Positions 40,861 through 41,266 of a DNA stretch of 41,266 nt are shown piece after piece. The stretch covers positions 1 to 41,266 of the forward strand of contig CAMVLT010000032.1 of the NCBI GenBank assembly GCA_947168395.1, written 5' to 3'. The stretch comes from an uncultured Prevotellaceae bacterium (lineage in GTDB: Bacteria; Bacteroidota; Bacteroidia; Bacteroidales; Bacteroidaceae). A program made the translations under genes and the position numbers. Positions within the stretch are counted from its first letter, which is position 1, and the number at the start of each line of letters is the position of its first letter. The notes beneath the pieces were generated by a model, which ran no database searches, had not been told where the DNA came from, and was given only the letters and a program-made list of their open reading frames with translations.

Positions 40861-41266
40861 ATGATGAAAAAGAAAATGAAAATGCTCATCATGGGCGGCA
40901 TGCTGGCTCTGACGGCAATGCCTGTAAAGGCACAAAAATGGGAAGGTCTGGCCGATACACCACAAATGGGCTGGAGCACATGGAATAAGTTTCAGGGTAA
41001 CATCTCTGAGGATGTTATCAGAGGTATTGCCGATGTTATGGCCGAGAGTGGCTTGCGCGATGCAGGCTATACCTATATTAATATCGACGACTGCTGGCAT
41101 GGCAAGCGTGATGCCAATGGCTTTATACAAGCCGATGCCAAGAAATTTCCGAATGGCATGAAAGCCTTGGCCGACTATGTGCACAGCAAGGGGTTGAAGC
41201 TGGGTATCTATAGCGATGCCACTCGCAACATCATCATGAACAAGGACATGATTGCCATCGACCAGG
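40861..41266 (+). CDS. GH27 alpha-galactosidase, apparently internally deleted (runs off the window)
   Basis: The frame is open from ATG 40861 (an ATG at 40864 is equally possible) to the window end. Signal peptide to about PVKAQK, then the GH27 start TPQMGWSTWNKF, YTYINIDDCWHGKR and GLKLGIYSDA, all normal and in place. Immediately after GIYSDA it reads TRNIIMNKDMIAIDQ. In GH27 enzymes that segment (NK-x-V-I-A-x-DQ) lies far downstream, after the nucleophile Asp and the acid/base Asp. About 150 or more residues with both catalytic Asp appear to be missing, in frame. If so the enzyme is inactive. GH27 identity is good; the deletion is inference from family knowledge. Confidence 0.8.
   Translation, partial: MMKKKMKMLIMGGMLALTAMPVKAQKWEGLADTPQMGWSTWNKFQGNISEDVIRGIADVMAESGLRDAGYTYINIDDCWHGKRDANGFIQADAKKFPNGMKALADYVHSKGLKLGIYSDATRNIIMNKDMIAIDQ

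Noticed and set aside
1..41266. tRNA, rRNA or integrase genes marking an island boundary
   Set aside because: None recognised by eye; the window gives no direct evidence of an attachment site.

Overview
The window looks like a chromosomal segment of a Bacteroidales bacterium, most likely Prevotella or a close relative. The reasons are two SusC/SusD pairs, a DUF4249-linked TonB receptor, a FISUMP lipoprotein, DUF4369/TlpA thioredoxins, an HU-like protein of the Bacteroidales type, and many promoters of the Bacteroidales form TTTG-N19/20-TAnnTTTG. Most genes have GC-rich third positions. The first 4.1 kb is visibly AT-rich and is probably acquired.

Layout. 1-4123 (minus): a compact cassette of HTH regulator, ParB-like protein, D12-class adenine methyltransferase, OLD-like ATPase with a TOPRIM-like domain, and the start of a second D12 methyltransferase cut by the window edge. 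It resembles a defence or modification island. 4124-5347: no intact gene, but a gene remnant and a 680-bp element bounded by long inverted repeats rich in CCTCAT. 5348-6313: BASS-family transporter. 6323-11887 (minus): alaS, a TonB receptor and a DUF4249 lipoprotein only a few bases apart; alaS carries an in-frame palindromic repeat. 11997-13501: a MerR regulator overlapping a secreted alpha/beta hydrolase. 13629-18850 (minus): a susC-susD pair. 19063-30109 (plus): a seven-gene operon of SusC, SusD, three further exported proteins and two DUF4369-thioredoxin lipoproteins. 30137-33364 (minus): tricorn-like S41 protease.

33.4-37.4 kb is repeat-rich: a 48-codon tail-only ORF, two inverted copies of a multi-hairpin repeat each lying between long direct repeats, a YoeB-type toxin-antitoxin pair between perfect 41-bp direct repeats, an HU-like gene, a 170-bp inverted-repeat element with a central AT palindrome, and a WYL regulator. 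37.4-41.3 kb: a Tat-exported aldo/keto reductase with two ferredoxin-like Cys clusters, a large lipoprotein of unknown function, a REP-like cluster, and the start of a GH27 alpha-galactosidase that appears to have lost its catalytic middle.

The most interesting signal is in the 19-30 kb operon. Six consecutive genes share nearly the same signal-peptide segment (LCCGVAA then LTAC), and in five of them its DNA forms a 6-7 bp hairpin in which paired bases change together. Also worth attention are the 5' defence-like cassette, the palindrome inside alaS, the DUF4105 fusion ORF, and the apparent internal deletion in GH27. Family assignments come from recognised motifs; no database search was run.
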